Position numbers and translations under genes: made by a program. The notes under the pieces are model-generated. The model was not told the DNA's origin. It did not search any database and worked only from the letters and a program-made list of their open reading frames with translations. Below, piece after piece: positions 17,063-25,513 of a stretch of 43,333 bases of DNA; positions within the stretch are counted from its first letter, which is position 1, and each line of letters opens with the position of its first letter. The stretch comes from Deltaproteobacteria bacterium. GTDB lineage: Bacteria; Myxococcota_A; Polyangia; Polyangiales; JADJMO01. The DNA is taken from assembly GCA_025363655.1 (NCBI GenBank), contig JANYDK010000114.1, forward strand, positions 1 through 43,333. Reading direction: 5' to 3'.

Positions 17063-19080
17063 GGCGCGGCGCCGAGGAGCGAGAGGACCTCGTCGGCGTT
17101 CTTCGCTCGATCGCAAATCGCCCGGAATTCAGCGCGCGTCGGCGGCGGGCGATCGGCCGGGAGGGCGAGCTCGAGGGTCTTGCCGACGAAGGCGACGGAG
17201 GTGCGATCGACGAACGAGCGAAAGACGCAGGGCGTAGTCGCCGAGAGGACCGTCGGCTCGTGCCCCTCGTAGAACTTCGCGCGAACCTGGATGGCGCGCA
17301 CGCCGACCATCGCCCAGTAGCGAATCTGGTGCTTGTCGACGTCGATGGCGACCGGGACGATCACGCGCGGGTCACGTTGCGTGTCGAGGTCGCTGGCGTA
17401 GTCGGAGACCCAGGTGCGCGCGAGCTGCATGCAGTGATCGAGCGAGATGCCGCCGAGCTCGCCCGCGGAGATCTGCGGAGCCATGCCGATCGACGCGGCG
17501 GCGATCGCGTGGAGGCCGTAGAGCCGGCAGACGTGATCGTCGAGCTCGACCGAGAGCGTTGCGGTCGCATTCGAGCCGTCCTCGCGGAGCCGGTGTGCGG
17601 TCGTGAGGAAGGTCGGCCCCATCACGCCCTCGAGGAGCGTCTGCACGAAGCGGTAGGCGCGTGCGGTCCGCAAGTAGAAGGTCGGGAAGGGCTCGACGGG
17701 GAGCTGCGGGTAGACGTCGAAGGGAATGGGGTCGAGCTTCGCCGAAACGGACGAGCCGCCGAAGCTCGGCGTGTCGAGCTGCTTCACGTGCGTCTCGCGG
17801 GTCTCGACGAGGAGCGTTTTGAAGGTCTCGACGAGCTTCTGTTTGTAGCGCTTGGTGAGGAAGAGATGATCTTTCTCTGGCGCCCGATCGGGGAGGAGCA
17901 AGGTCTCGAGCGCGTAGATTTGTCGATCGTCCCACCCGCTCTTCGAGGTCGGGGTGAGGTCGATGGCGCCGCTGCGGATCTTCGCGATCAAGAGGTCGAT
18001 GAGGTTGGTGCCTGCGGGGATCGAGCCGGCGCACGAGAGCTGGCGGAAGACGCGGTTGCTGGCGTCGTCCGAGGCGGGAAAGAGCGCGATGCCGGCGGCG
18101 CAGTTGGGCTCGCCGACCGTCTCGGGGAAGGTTGTGTGGAACGCGCTCTCCAACGAAGTGAGGTCGTCGAGCGCGCTCGGTGACGTGACGAGCGACATGA
18201 CGTCGCGCGGCGATCGCCCGAAGGAAGGGTCGGTGAGTCCAGCGTAGAGATCGAGCACTGCGCCGTAGCGCTTGGCCACGTCGGGCGCGCCGTCGAGCGC
18301 GGAGGCAGTGGCGGCGAACGCACCGAAGGAGACGTCCTTCGCTTGGAGGAAGCGGTCTTGCCGGAAGATCGCCGAGAGGGCGCCGTTCCACGTGTAGAAG
18401 CCGATCGGCGTGCCGGCGAGCGGCGTCGCGTCGAAGCCGGCGACCAGCACGCTGGCGCGCGCGAGGACGTCGGCGGGGGCAGCGGGCTTGCCGCCGGCGA
18501 GGGTGATCGCACCGGCGAAGCGCGCGGCGGCTTCGCGGGCGAGTGGCTGCTCGGCGGCGCTACCCCCCGAGACGCGCGCGAGCATCGTCGCGAGGACGTC
18601 GTCGAGCAGCCTTCGCTTGTCGACGAGCGAGCCGCTTGCCGCGCTCTCGGCCCCGAGCTCGACCGCGGCGTAGAGGCCGTCGTCGAACGGCTTGAGTGAG
18701 GCGTTGACCAGCTCCATCGTCGGGAGCACCGGTTGCCCGGGAAACGCCGCGGCGGCAGCGACGTAGCCGGAATAGAGCTTCTCGCCGTCGGCGACGACCG
18801 CGCTCGCCTGGTCGGGGGGCACGACGTCGAGGCTGGTGACCGAGGCGCTCTTGTTCAGGCGCGCACGGCAGGAGCCGAAGGTCTCGTCGATGGTCAGGCT
18901 CTCGTCGTAGACGGGGTGCTTGTCGGCGATGTTGTCGTCTTCGAGGGCCGGCGGCGAGGCGCTCTCGTCGTGCTCGGCGACGAGCTCCTCCTCACCGAGC
19001 AGATCGGTCGGGACACACGAGAGCGCGGCCGAGCCGGCCGAGAGTGCGAGAAGCAGCGACCACTCGCGGGCGCGTGACAT
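17059..19080 (-). CDS. large lipoprotein of unknown function
   Basis: A 673-aa protein with a lipoprotein signal (SLLLALSAGSAALSC, Cys 22) and an acidic linker. The rest is mixed alpha/beta without repeats. There are few cysteines. No known domain was recognised. The downstream barrel-like gene overlaps its stop by GTGA, so the two form an operon and may work together at the outer membrane. Upstream lies a short (GACGAA)3 repeat in the leader. Confidence 0.7.
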   Translation of the reverse strand: MSRAREWSLLLALSAGSAALSCVPTDLLGEEELVAEHDESASPPALEDDNIADKHPVYDESLTIDETFGSCRARLNKSASVTSLDVVPPDQASAVVADGEKLYSGYVAAAAAFPGQPVLPTMELVNASLKPFDDGLYAAVELGAESAASGSLVDKRRLLDDVLATMLARVSGGSAAEQPLAREAAARFAGAITLAGGKPAAPADVLARASVLVAGFDATPLAGTPIGFYTWNGALSAIFRQDRFLQAKDVSFGAFAATASALDGAPDVAKRYGAVLDLYAGLTDPSFGRSPRDVMSLVTSPSALDDLTSLESAFHTTFPETVGEPNCAAGIALFPASDDASNRVFRQLSCAGSIPAGTNLIDLLIAKIRSGAIDLTPTSKSGWDDRQIYALETLLLPDRAPEKDHLFLTKRYKQKLVETFKTLLVETRETHVKQLDTPSFGGSSVSAKLDPIPFDVYPQLPVEPFPTFYLRTARAYRFVQTLLEGVMGPTFLTTAHRLREDGSNATATLSVELDDHVCRLYGLHAIAAASIGMAPQISAGELGGISLDHCMQLARTWVSDYASDLDTQRDPRVIVPVAIDVDKHQIRYWAMVGVRAIQVRAKFYEGHEPTVLSATTPCVFRSFVDRTSVAFVGKTLELALPADRPPPTRAEFRAICDRAKNADEVLSLLGAAP

Positions 19081-19397
19081 GGAGCCTCACTGGAGCCTCG
19101 CCGGAGGACGAGGTGAAGAAAGAAGACGAAGACGAAGACGAAGTGTGAGACGCGCGCTCGACCGGAGCAATGGAATATCCCAAGCGGGGTGATCGGGCGC
19201 ACGCCGCGGCAACCATCGCCTGGTCTTCAGGCCGACGTCCGCACTCCCGCATCGAGACCCTGCCAACGGGCGAACCCGTGGCGTTGGTCGCGCACGACTA
19301 CACGCTGCGCTGTCTTGCCCACGCAGGGTACCTCGCAGCCGAGGCCGCGCAACCGTGAGGGTGTCGGCGTCGATACACTGGAACAGGAGCAGCACCG
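19081..19397. other. 317-bp divergent intergenic region
   Basis: Holds the leader of the 673-aa lipoprotein gene, with a duplicated GGAGCCTC (19081 and 19093 area) and a (GACGAA)3 tract near 19122-19142, and the promoter side of the FGE-like gene. A 62-codon plus frame (19170-19358, ending HDYTLRCLAHAGYLAAEA) could be a gene fragment but has no support. Confidence 0.45.
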
Positions 19398-20288
19398 ATG
19401 AACGACGCACGCTTTTCGACCGCCGCCGTCGGTTCACTCATCGTTGCACTCGCGGCGGGAGGCTGTCGTCGACACGACGTCGATGCGATCGCCGACGACG
19501 CGTCGTCCAACTCCCCGGCGCCAACTTCTCATGACTGCCCCGTCGGCTCGGTGAGGATTCCCGGCGGCACGTTCTCGATGGGCGTGGCCAAGACGATCAC
19601 TGCCGTGGACGACGTCTGCATCGACGTCACCGAGGTGACGGTCGCGGCGTACGGCGCCTGCGTCGCGAAGGGCGCGTGCACCGAGCCCGAGCGAAACGGC
19701 GACGACCAGCCGAGCCCTGTATTGTTTCAGAGCTCATGCAATTGGAAGCACCCGTCCGACCGTAGTCAGCACCCGGTGAACTGCGTCACTTGGGATCAAG
19801 CCGTCGCGTACTGCGAATCGGTGGGTCGACGTCTGCCGAGCGCGGCCGAGTGGGAGTGGGCGGCGCGCGGTGGAACCAAGGGCTCGGCCTATCCCTGGGG
19901 CGAAGCTGCGCCGGATGGCACGAACGCGAACGCGTGCGGCAAGGAATGTGCGAAAGGCCCGACGACGCCGTACTCCACCGACGGCGAGCCCCTTTACCCG
20001 GCCGACGATGGCTTTCCCGAGACTGCGCCGGTCGGCAGTTTCCCCAAGGGCGACAACCCCTGGGGGGTTCATGATCTCGCCGGCAACGTATGGGAGTGGA
20101 CCTCGACGACCGGCAAGTGGCATTGGACCGAGGCTGCGGAGCGTTCGATCCTCGGCACTCCGGCGATCATGCGGGGAGGCGCGTTCAACCTTTGTCATGC
20201 TTCCATGCTGGGAGCCGCCTACACGAGCCGCGAGGAGCTCGAGTGGAAGTCGTCCGTGCTGGGCTTCCGTTGCGCGCGTACGCCATGA
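19398..20288 (+). CDS. SUMF1/FGE-type sulfatase-modifying-factor-like lipoprotein
   Basis: A 296-aa protein. The lipoprotein signal (SLIVALAAGGC, Cys 23) is followed by an FGE-sulfatase domain filling residues about 50-296: VRIPGGTFSMG, the VDDVCIDVTEVTVAAY strand, HPVNCVTWDQAVAYCESVGRRLPSAAEWEWAARGG, then PWGVHDLAGNVWEW and RGGAFNLC ... GFRCART. In true formylglycine-generating enzymes two active Cys lie a few residues apart after the RGGSW motif. Here one Cys (in FNLCHASML) is present and the second position is Leu, so sulfatase activation is doubtful. Such exported homologues often serve as binding or unknown-function proteins. It converges on the next minus-strand gene. Confidence 0.85.
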   Translation: MNDARFSTAAVGSLIVALAAGGCRRHDVDAIADDASSNSPAPTSHDCPVGSVRIPGGTFSMGVAKTITAVDDVCIDVTEVTVAAYGACVAKGACTEPERNGDDQPSPVLFQSSCNWKHPSDRSQHPVNCVTWDQAVAYCESVGRRLPSAAEWEWAARGGTKGSAYPWGEAAPDGTNANACGKECAKGPTTPYSTDGEPLYPADDGFPETAPVGSFPKGDNPWGVHDLAGNVWEWTSTTGKWHWTEAAERSILGTPAIMRGGAFNLCHASMLGAAYTSREELEWKSSVLGFRCARTP

Positions 20289-20320
20289 GGATCAAGTGAC
20301 GATATCCCCTGAACGACGAA

Positions 20321-20335
20321 ACCACCTTTGGTGGT
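20321..20335. terminator. small hairpin between convergent genes
   Basis: A perfect 6-bp stem (ACCACC/GGTGGT) with a TTT loop lies between the ends of the FGE-like and the following minus-strand gene. It has no T-tract, so termination by it is uncertain. Confidence 0.3.
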
Positions 20336-20412
20336 GGGTACAGATGATTGCCCTTTGGTCGAGCCGAGCCCAAGAGCAGTTTTCGAGTCGTGAGCACGGC
20401 AGCCGTCGCTGA

Positions 20413-21843
20413 TCACTTCGCGCTCGCCGACCCCGAGGGTGCAGTCGAAGCCGACCCCGCCGCCGCAGCCGCAGGCTTCGGCTCCGCCACCACCTGCGGC
20501 GTCCACGCGAGCAGATCCGCCCGCATCTCCGCCCAATGATCCACCTTCGGATCCGCCTTCCCGTCGCTGCGAATCCCGCCGGCGCACTCGCCGAACCGCA
20601 GCGCGAAACCGTGCATCAACGCATCCGCATCGGCGATCGCCGTATCCGCATCGGCGCCGAGCACCCGCGCATGGACGAACAGCTCGGCAGCAGCCTGCGC
20701 GACGTCGAGCGCGCAGCCATTCGTCATTCGTAGCTCACCGTGCTTGCGCGAGCGCGCCTTCGGCTCCTCGAGCCCAGCGTCGGCAACACCACTATCGCCA
20801 ACTGGGAACGCGAGCTTGCTCTCGCCGGCCCAGACGCGGATGCGATTGGCGCGCGCCCTCGCGGCGGCGAGTCGGTGCTCTTCGAAGGTGCGAATCGTCG
20901 TTTGATTCTCGATGCCGACGACGTCGAGGGTGACCAGATCGCCGTTCTCGAGGTTGCACGAGGTGTCGCGCGGCACCGTCGAGAACGTCCAACCTTGGAA
21001 TCGTCGACTGAAGATCGGGCCGGGAAATTCAGGGTTTCCATCGCCATCGACGTCGCGGCCGCGGGTCGGGAAGGTCGGGACACTCACTTCGTCGACGCTC
21101 CCGGGGGCTTTCCATAGCTTACCGATGCACTGGCTCGTCATTCCCGGCGCCGCGTTGGCGTCGTTGAAGGCGAGGCCGAGTGACTTGATCGGACAGTCAC
21201 GTCGAAGGATGTACACCGGCGTGCCGAACCCGAATCCGAGATCGAGGAAGTATCCGCGTGGCGTGTTCCAAAGCTCGTAAGGAACGGCGCACCCGCTGTC
21301 CTCGCTCGAGTTGGGACTGCCGTGCGACGCGAGCCGCGTCGTCGTCACCTCGGTGCCCTCGACCGACACCATCACGTCGACCGTCGGGCTGTCTTCGGTG
21401 AGGCGAGCGCCTTGGTGGCCGGGCAATTCGAAGGTGAGATACGTGGCGGGGACGAAGGACGCATTGAAGCGGGAGATCTCGAGGAAGTGATCTTTCAGTT
21501 GCGCGTCGAAGGCCTTCTGCACGGCGTCGACGTGCGCTTTGGTCGCCTCTTTGTCGCAGGCGGTGAATTTCGGGCTCGGCAACGTCTTTCCTTCACCGAG
21601 CTCGAGGTCGCCGGTGAGAACGATCTCTGCCTCGACGGCGTCGTCGACGATGGCGACCGTGGCGTCGGTGGGGGCCGGGAATGCGTCGGTGAGCGTCGAC
21701 GGTGCAGCTCCGAGCTTCTCGGTGCTGACGCCGTTGGCGGGAGTCGTTGCACTCGTCACCGTCGGAGGGGCGGGGGGAGTGCTTTTCTTCGAGCAGGCGG
21801 TCGAGAGGAGACAGGCGCAAAGGACGACGGCGGCGCGGGACAT
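20413..21843 (-). CDS. lipoprotein of unknown function
   Basis: About 476 aa from the ATG at 21843 (a GTG five codons earlier is possible; neither has a clear ribosome site). The lipoprotein signal is AAVVLCACLLSTAC, followed by a Ser/Pro/Thr linker. The body has acidic segments and one GRDVDGDGNPEF element resembling a calcium-binding Asp-rich loop. Several Cys occur (for example CAVPYELW, RDCPIKSLG). The C-terminus is an Ala/Ser-rich low-complexity tail. No family was recognised. It is monocistronic and converges with the FGE-like gene. Confidence 0.65.
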   Translation of the reverse strand: MSRAAVVLCACLLSTACSKKSTPPAPPTVTSATTPANGVSTEKLGAAPSTLTDAFPAPTDATVAIVDDAVEAEIVLTGDLELGEGKTLPSPKFTACDKEATKAHVDAVQKAFDAQLKDHFLEISRFNASFVPATYLTFELPGHQGARLTEDSPTVDVMVSVEGTEVTTTRLASHGSPNSSEDSGCAVPYELWNTPRGYFLDLGFGFGTPVYILRRDCPIKSLGLAFNDANAAPGMTSQCIGKLWKAPGSVDEVSVPTFPTRGRDVDGDGNPEFPGPIFSRRFQGWTFSTVPRDTSCNLENGDLVTLDVVGIENQTTIRTFEEHRLAAARARANRIRVWAGESKLAFPVGDSGVADAGLEEPKARSRKHGELRMTNGCALDVAQAAAELFVHARVLGADADTAIADADALMHGFALRFGECAGGIRSDGKADPKVDHWAEMRADLLAWTPQVVAEPKPAAAAAGSASTAPSGSASAK

Positions 21844-22000
21844 CGGGGGACGATACACCGGGGGAGGCGAGGAGGTTGTCGGGGGTGGCGCTCGTTGTTG
21901 CTGCGCATATTTGGAAGGGCGCGATCGTTTACGGGCTTGGCACCGACGGCTGTCGATGCGCGCAATGCGGGCTTCACGGTGAACCGTCGTGGACGACTCC

Positions 22001-22723
22001 TCAGAGCCCGACCGTCACGAACGAACGCTCGGGGAGGAGCAACGCCGTAAGTCGTCCTCCACCTCGCACCGTCCCTGCGCCCGTGTCGATGGCGATCACG
22101 TCGCCGGTATCGAGCGGCTCCTCGCGCGGCCGATGCCCCATGATCACCGGGCGATCGAGCGGCGGCGCGGCCTCGGGATCGTTGTCACCCCAATGGAGGT
22201 CGCGCAGATGGTGTCGTGCGAGGAACGGTACGAGCTGATCGTACGCAATGCCCTTCAGCGACACGTGTGACGGCACACCTGCGTGGATGAGCCAATACGA
22301 GTCGCCCATCACCTCGAGATCGCCGACCGGGGAAAGCGCCTCGAGCCAGGCGCGGTGCGTAGTTGGGATTCGATGGGCCTGTCCGACGAGCGCTGCGTAG
22401 TTGTCGCCGACCGCGCCGTACGAGCGCAGCGTCGCCAGGCCGCCCATCTTCGGGAGAATCGCCCACTCGTCGAGGCCTTCGCCGCGCATCCAGGCGAGGA
22501 TCCACTCTTCGTGATTGCCGCGCACCCCGACCGCCTTGCGTGCGAGGAGGCGATCGATGGTGCCGCGCGCATCGGGGCCGCGATCGATGACGTCGCCGAT
22601 GACGACGAGGGGGCGAGTTCCGAGGCGGGGGAGGATGGCGTCGAGGAGATCGCTCCGGCCGTGGAGATCGCCGAGGACGGCGATGGGGGTGGAGAAGGCG
22701 AAGCGGGTGATCGGGGTCGCCAT
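22001..22723 (-). CDS. metallophosphoesterase (PPP-type / Ap4A hydrolase-like)
   Basis: A 240-aa cytoplasmic protein with the calcineurin-like motifs in order: GDLHG near residue 18, GDVIDRGPD near 43, RGNHE near 68, a His in LIHAGVPSHV near 146 and MGHRP near 197, ending IDTGAG. These bind the two metal ions and phosphate. Size and motif order fit bacterial serine/threonine phosphatases (PrpA type) and diadenosine-tetraphosphate hydrolases; which substrate is used cannot be told. There is no signal peptide. No operon partner is near. Confidence 0.85.
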   Translation of the reverse strand: MATPITRFAFSTPIAVLGDLHGRSDLLDAILPRLGTRPLVVIGDVIDRGPDARGTIDRLLARKAVGVRGNHEEWILAWMRGEGLDEWAILPKMGGLATLRSYGAVGDNYAALVGQAHRIPTTHRAWLEALSPVGDLEVMGDSYWLIHAGVPSHVSLKGIAYDQLVPFLARHHLRDLHWGDNDPEAAPPLDRPVIMGHRPREEPLDTGDVIAIDTGAGTVRGGGRLTALLLPERSFVTVGL

Positions 22724-22903
22724 CGGGGGGAGCTTACGTCGGTGTTCGTCGGTGCGGTGCGATGATGGTCCCGCGCTGCCCGCTCGCCGAGATCAGCGGA
22801 GGCGCCGCCAATCCCGACGAACGACGCGTCTCCCGTCGCGAAGGTACCCCCAACCCTCGCCTTCGCGACACCCTCGGCGGCCGACGCGGTATGGTCCACC
22901 ACC

Positions 22904-23359
22904 ATGGCGTACGTATCCCCGAGATTGAATGCACGAGGCGAAAAGACGCGAGATCGCACCCGCGCGGCGACGAGCGCGCGATCGAACACCGGCTCGGCCG
23001 GCGATGCGGAGCTCTTCGTGTCGTTGCGGAAGATCTTCCTTCCCCATGCGACGCAGCTGGTGGTCACGAGGGACGTTCCTGGAGACTACTCGCTCGACAC
23101 GCACGCGAATGGGCCGGGAGGGAAGCCACTGTTCTTCGGCGGTGTGCGGGCCGGGAGAAGTCACACCGGGTTTTACCTTGCGCCGATTGCCAGCGAGCCT
23201 GGGCTGTTGGTGATTTCGGAGCACCTTCGGAAGCGGCTGCAAGGGAAGACGTGCTTTGCTTTCAAGACGGTAGAGACGGCATTGTTCGAGGAGCTGGCGA
23301 CGCTGACGGCGCGGTGCTTCGAGGCGTGGAGGGTGGCGGGGAAGATTGGCGTGCCCTGA
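22904..23359 (+). CDS. conserved hypothetical cytoplasmic protein
   Basis: A 151-aa protein. The first 30 residues are Arg/Ala-rich and unlike the rest; the conserved-looking part starts at LFVSLRKIFLPHA. The pattern VTRDVPGDYSLDT ... KPLFFGGVRAG ... GFYLAPI ... LRKRLQGKTCFAFKTV resembles a widespread small family of unknown function that I recall with MQGKSCFNF-type signatures. No start has a ribosome site, so the true start may differ. No catalytic motif is evident. Confidence 0.6.
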   Translation: MAYVSPRLNARGEKTRDRTRAATSARSNTGSAGDAELFVSLRKIFLPHATQLVVTRDVPGDYSLDTHANGPGGKPLFFGGVRAGRSHTGFYLAPIASEPGLLVISEHLRKRLQGKTCFAFKTVETALFEELATLTARCFEAWRVAGKIGVP

Positions 23360-23660
23360 CGAGTGCGGATCTCAGCCCCGCGAAGCGTGCGGTTGCTCGA
23401 CCTTTCGGATGTCGGGTGACCCGAACGAGCAACTCGCGCTTCGCTCGTGACGACCCTGACGGAGTGACCGATCGCTGCGGAGGCGTCGTGCTCGATTCGT
23501 CGAACACCACTCTCACGAACTGGCCGAATCGCTACGCCACGAGACCGTGGCAGGTGAAGAGCGGCCGCGTCGTGATCAGCCGGATCGGCATGATGATCAC
23601 GGAATCGCTCGGCCGTGTGCGGCTCGATTGGGACGGCGGACCAACTCACCGCCTGACGCC
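23360..23660. other. 301-bp stretch without a recognised gene
   Basis: A plus-strand frame runs through it (ending GRVRLDWDGGPTHRLTP at 23664) but has no start of its own and no known match by eye. Flanked by a hypothetical gene and a glycosylase remnant, it may be decayed coding sequence. Confidence 0.4.
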
Positions 23661-23960
23661 TTAGACGAGAGTGGGAGCCGTCTGCGCCTTCCATTGGGCG
23701 TGCGCGTCGCGCCATCGTTCCGAGTGCGAGCCAAGCGCGCTCGCCTGACGCGGATGTGCGAGCGGCAGGACCTGGAGCTTCACGCCGGCGATGGTCATCT
23801 CGAGCAACCGACCATAGCCCCGCTCCGTGCTCGGCTGCGCCAGCGAGCGCCAAGGTCCGCCTCGCTTCGTCAGGTAGTGCACGATCGGCTGATCGCCGAG
23901 GAGGACGAGGATCTCGGGACGCGGCTTGACGACGAGCTGCAACGAGCCCCCGCAGGCGGT
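23661..23960 (-). pseudogene. uracil-DNA-glycosylase-like C-terminal fragment
   Basis: The minus strand encodes about 100 residues resembling the end of a uracil-DNA-glycosylase-superfamily protein: PEILVLLGDQPIVHYL (the beta-strand and alpha-helix turn) and VLPLAHPRQASALG, then WRDAHAQW. The catalytic N-terminal half is missing. The open frame extends on to 24239 but there it is only the antisense of the zinc-ribbon gene. I read it as a truncated, non-functional remnant. Family assignment is by motif only. Confidence 0.45.
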
Positions 23961-24126
23961 GAGCGCGAGCAGCGTGGATCGAGCGCTCGCTGAAGCCCTC
24001 TTGGTCGAGCGCGAGACGTCGGTCAATTCAAGGCGGACGGCGATTTGCCCGGCTCGACAAGGTCTTCGACGGCCACCTCGACAGCTTGCTCGGCGAGCTC
24101 GCCGATGAGGTATGGAAAGACGCTGG

Positions 24127-24426
24127 ATGACCGCGCCCGAGCTGTTCTGCCCCTTCTGCGCCGCTCCAATGCAGCGCGTCGGCCGCGAGCTCACTTGTGT
24201 GATCGGCGAGATGAGCCTCTCGCGCCGCCTCGAGACCATCCTGCTCGAGCGCTTTGGCGGCCGAGCTCGCGGCGACGCGCCCCAGCCGGCCCGCGGTGCC
24301 GCTCTCTACTGCCCAGCCTGTCGAGCGCCGCTCGGCGAGGACCTGACGTGCGCCGCCTGTGCCGGCACGATCCGCGACCTGCGATTTCAGCTCATCGAGT
24401 TTCACCCGCATCGCCAGCCCGAGTGA
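24127..24426 (+). CDS. small double zinc-ribbon protein
   Basis: About 99 aa from the ATG at 24127 (an ATG five codons earlier is possible). Two zinc knuckles are visible: CPFCAAPM ... LTCVIGEM and CPACRAPLGEDLTCAAC, giving CxxC pairs for one or two zinc ions, with a helix between them (SLSRRLETILLERFGG). No enzymatic domain is present. The start overlaps the TGA of a short upstream coding-like frame (ending LGELADEVWKDAG), so it may once have been translationally coupled. The role could be nucleic-acid or protein binding; unknown. Confidence 0.65.
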   Translation: MTAPELFCPFCAAPMQRVGRELTCVIGEMSLSRRLETILLERFGGRARGDAPQPARGAALYCPACRAPLGEDLTCAACAGTIRDLRFQLIEFHPHRQPE

Positions 24427-24429
24427 CCC

Positions 24430-24563
24430 ATGCCCACGACCCAAGCATCGTCTAAAAGCTCTGGAACCTCTGCCACGTCCTACGCGACACGGCATCACCT
24501 ACCACGAGGTACGTCACCGAGCTGACGTACCTCGTCTTTCTCAAGATGATGAAAGACGAACGG
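24430..24563 (+). pseudogene. HsdM (type I restriction-modification methylase) N-terminal remnant
   Basis: Read with indels corrected, this encodes KLWNLCHVLRD, GITYHE and YVTELTYLVFLKMMKDE, the conserved N-terminus of HsdM DNA methyltransferases of type I systems. The ATG at 24430 (MPTTQASS) could be its start. Three disruptions are visible: two extra bases near 24454, one missing base near 24488-24490 and one extra G at 24109 bases beyond 24000 (position 24509). The methylase domain, HsdS and HsdR are absent. It is a decayed trace of a lost restriction system. Confidence 0.6.
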
Positions 24564-24690
24564 TCGCATCGCCCTCCAGCGCATCGTCTTCGACGCGGAG
24601 ATGATGCCTGAGACGCTGATCGAGAGTCGAGCTGCGGGTGACCGGGGCGAGAGTGAGCCGTCGCCGACATCGCCAGCCGACACCACGCCG
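24564..24690. other. short spacer, no gene seen
   Basis: The sequence between the HsdM trace and the end of the next minus-strand gene. Nothing recognisable; it may be further decayed coding DNA. Confidence 0.4.
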
Positions 24691-25413
24691 TCACTTCCCC
24701 CGCAACGCCTTCGCCAACTTCCCGAGCACCTCCCGCAACCCCTCCAACTCCTTCGCAGCCTTCACCCGCTCCCCCTCACTCGCCGAATCCCGCAACTCCG
24801 CCGCCCGCCTCAACGCCGCCGCGCTCCCGAGCGTCTCTTTCAACTTCTGCACCCGCGCCACCAACGCCGGCACGGTAAACCTCACCGGCGTCGGCCTCCC
24901 CGCGTCGCTCATCACCTCGGACACGTACCCTTTGATCGCCACATGCGAGAGGTTGTACTTGGCCACGTGCCTGGCGCCCTCGCGGAGCCGCGTGTCGGTC
25001 GAGAGCGGCAGGAGTAGCCGCTTCCTCACGACGGAGAGCCCATGCCAGGTCTCGTCGCCGAGGTGCTTGTCGAGGGCGGCGATGCGCAGCGCGAGGTAGA
25101 GCCCACTCCGGTCGATCTGCAGCGTGGGCCCGCCGGCGCGCCGCACGAGCTCGAGCCAGACTTTGTTGTCGCTGCGATCGTCGAGGGCAGCCTGGGCGTC
25201 GTCCTTGAAGATGGCGCCGAAGAGCCATCGTCCGTACGTGGTGAGCGAAGCCTCGACGGCGACGCGGGTGTCTTCGCCGCGGCGGAGGGCCTCGTTGAGC
25301 AACGTGCGCTCGAGGGTGCTGAGAGCGACGGGTTTCTCGTCATGCTCGGCACGCACGAGGGCGGTCGCTCTGCGCTTGGGAGCCGTCGGCGCTCGATTCT
25401 TGGAGGTGGCCAT
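24691..25413 (-). CDS. conserved hypothetical cytoplasmic protein
   Basis: A 240-aa basic protein without signal or membrane segments. The N-terminal 30 residues are Lys/Arg/Ala-rich and probably disordered. The middle is helical (LSTLERTLLNEALRRGEDTRVAVEASL) and the C-terminus is a charged helix pair (VARVQKLKETLG ... ELEGLREVLGKLAKALRG) likely to form a coiled coil. The centre contains GLYLALRIAALDKHLGDETW. I do not recognise the family. A DNA- or nucleoid-associated role would fit the charge but is unproven. Confidence 0.65.
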   Translation of the reverse strand: MATSKNRAPTAPKRRATALVRAEHDEKPVALSTLERTLLNEALRRGEDTRVAVEASLTTYGRWLFGAIFKDDAQAALDDRSDNKVWLELVRRAGGPTLQIDRSGLYLALRIAALDKHLGDETWHGLSVVRKRLLLPLSTDTRLREGARHVAKYNLSHVAIKGYVSEVMSDAGRPTPVRFTVPALVARVQKLKETLGSAAALRRAAELRDSASEGERVKAAKELEGLREVLGKLAKALRGK

Positions 25414-25513
25414 CTGCGAAACATAATGAGGTTGTTGATTCGCTGCAACTCGAGGTCATGTGTTGGAAAGCATGGCGGAATCCATGGGCGCTCCAAGCGA
25501 CGACGCTCCCCTC

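Noticed and set aside
19170..19358. 62-codon plus frame ending HDYTLRCLAHAGYLAAEA
   Set aside because: The second half looks somewhat protein-like, but it has no ribosome site and no recognised family; left as a possible fragment.
20321..20335. hairpin as a full Rho-independent terminator
   Set aside because: The stem is short and no T-run follows on either strand.
22734..22910. minus frame VVDHTASAAEGVAKARVGG upstream of the phosphatase
   Set aside because: Composition is coding-like, but it runs on into the phosphatase gene out of frame and has no stop of its own before it.
22762..23664. 300-codon plus frame overlapping the 151-aa gene
   Set aside because: The overlapping 22904-23359 frame has the conserved protein pattern; this frame is Arg-rich.
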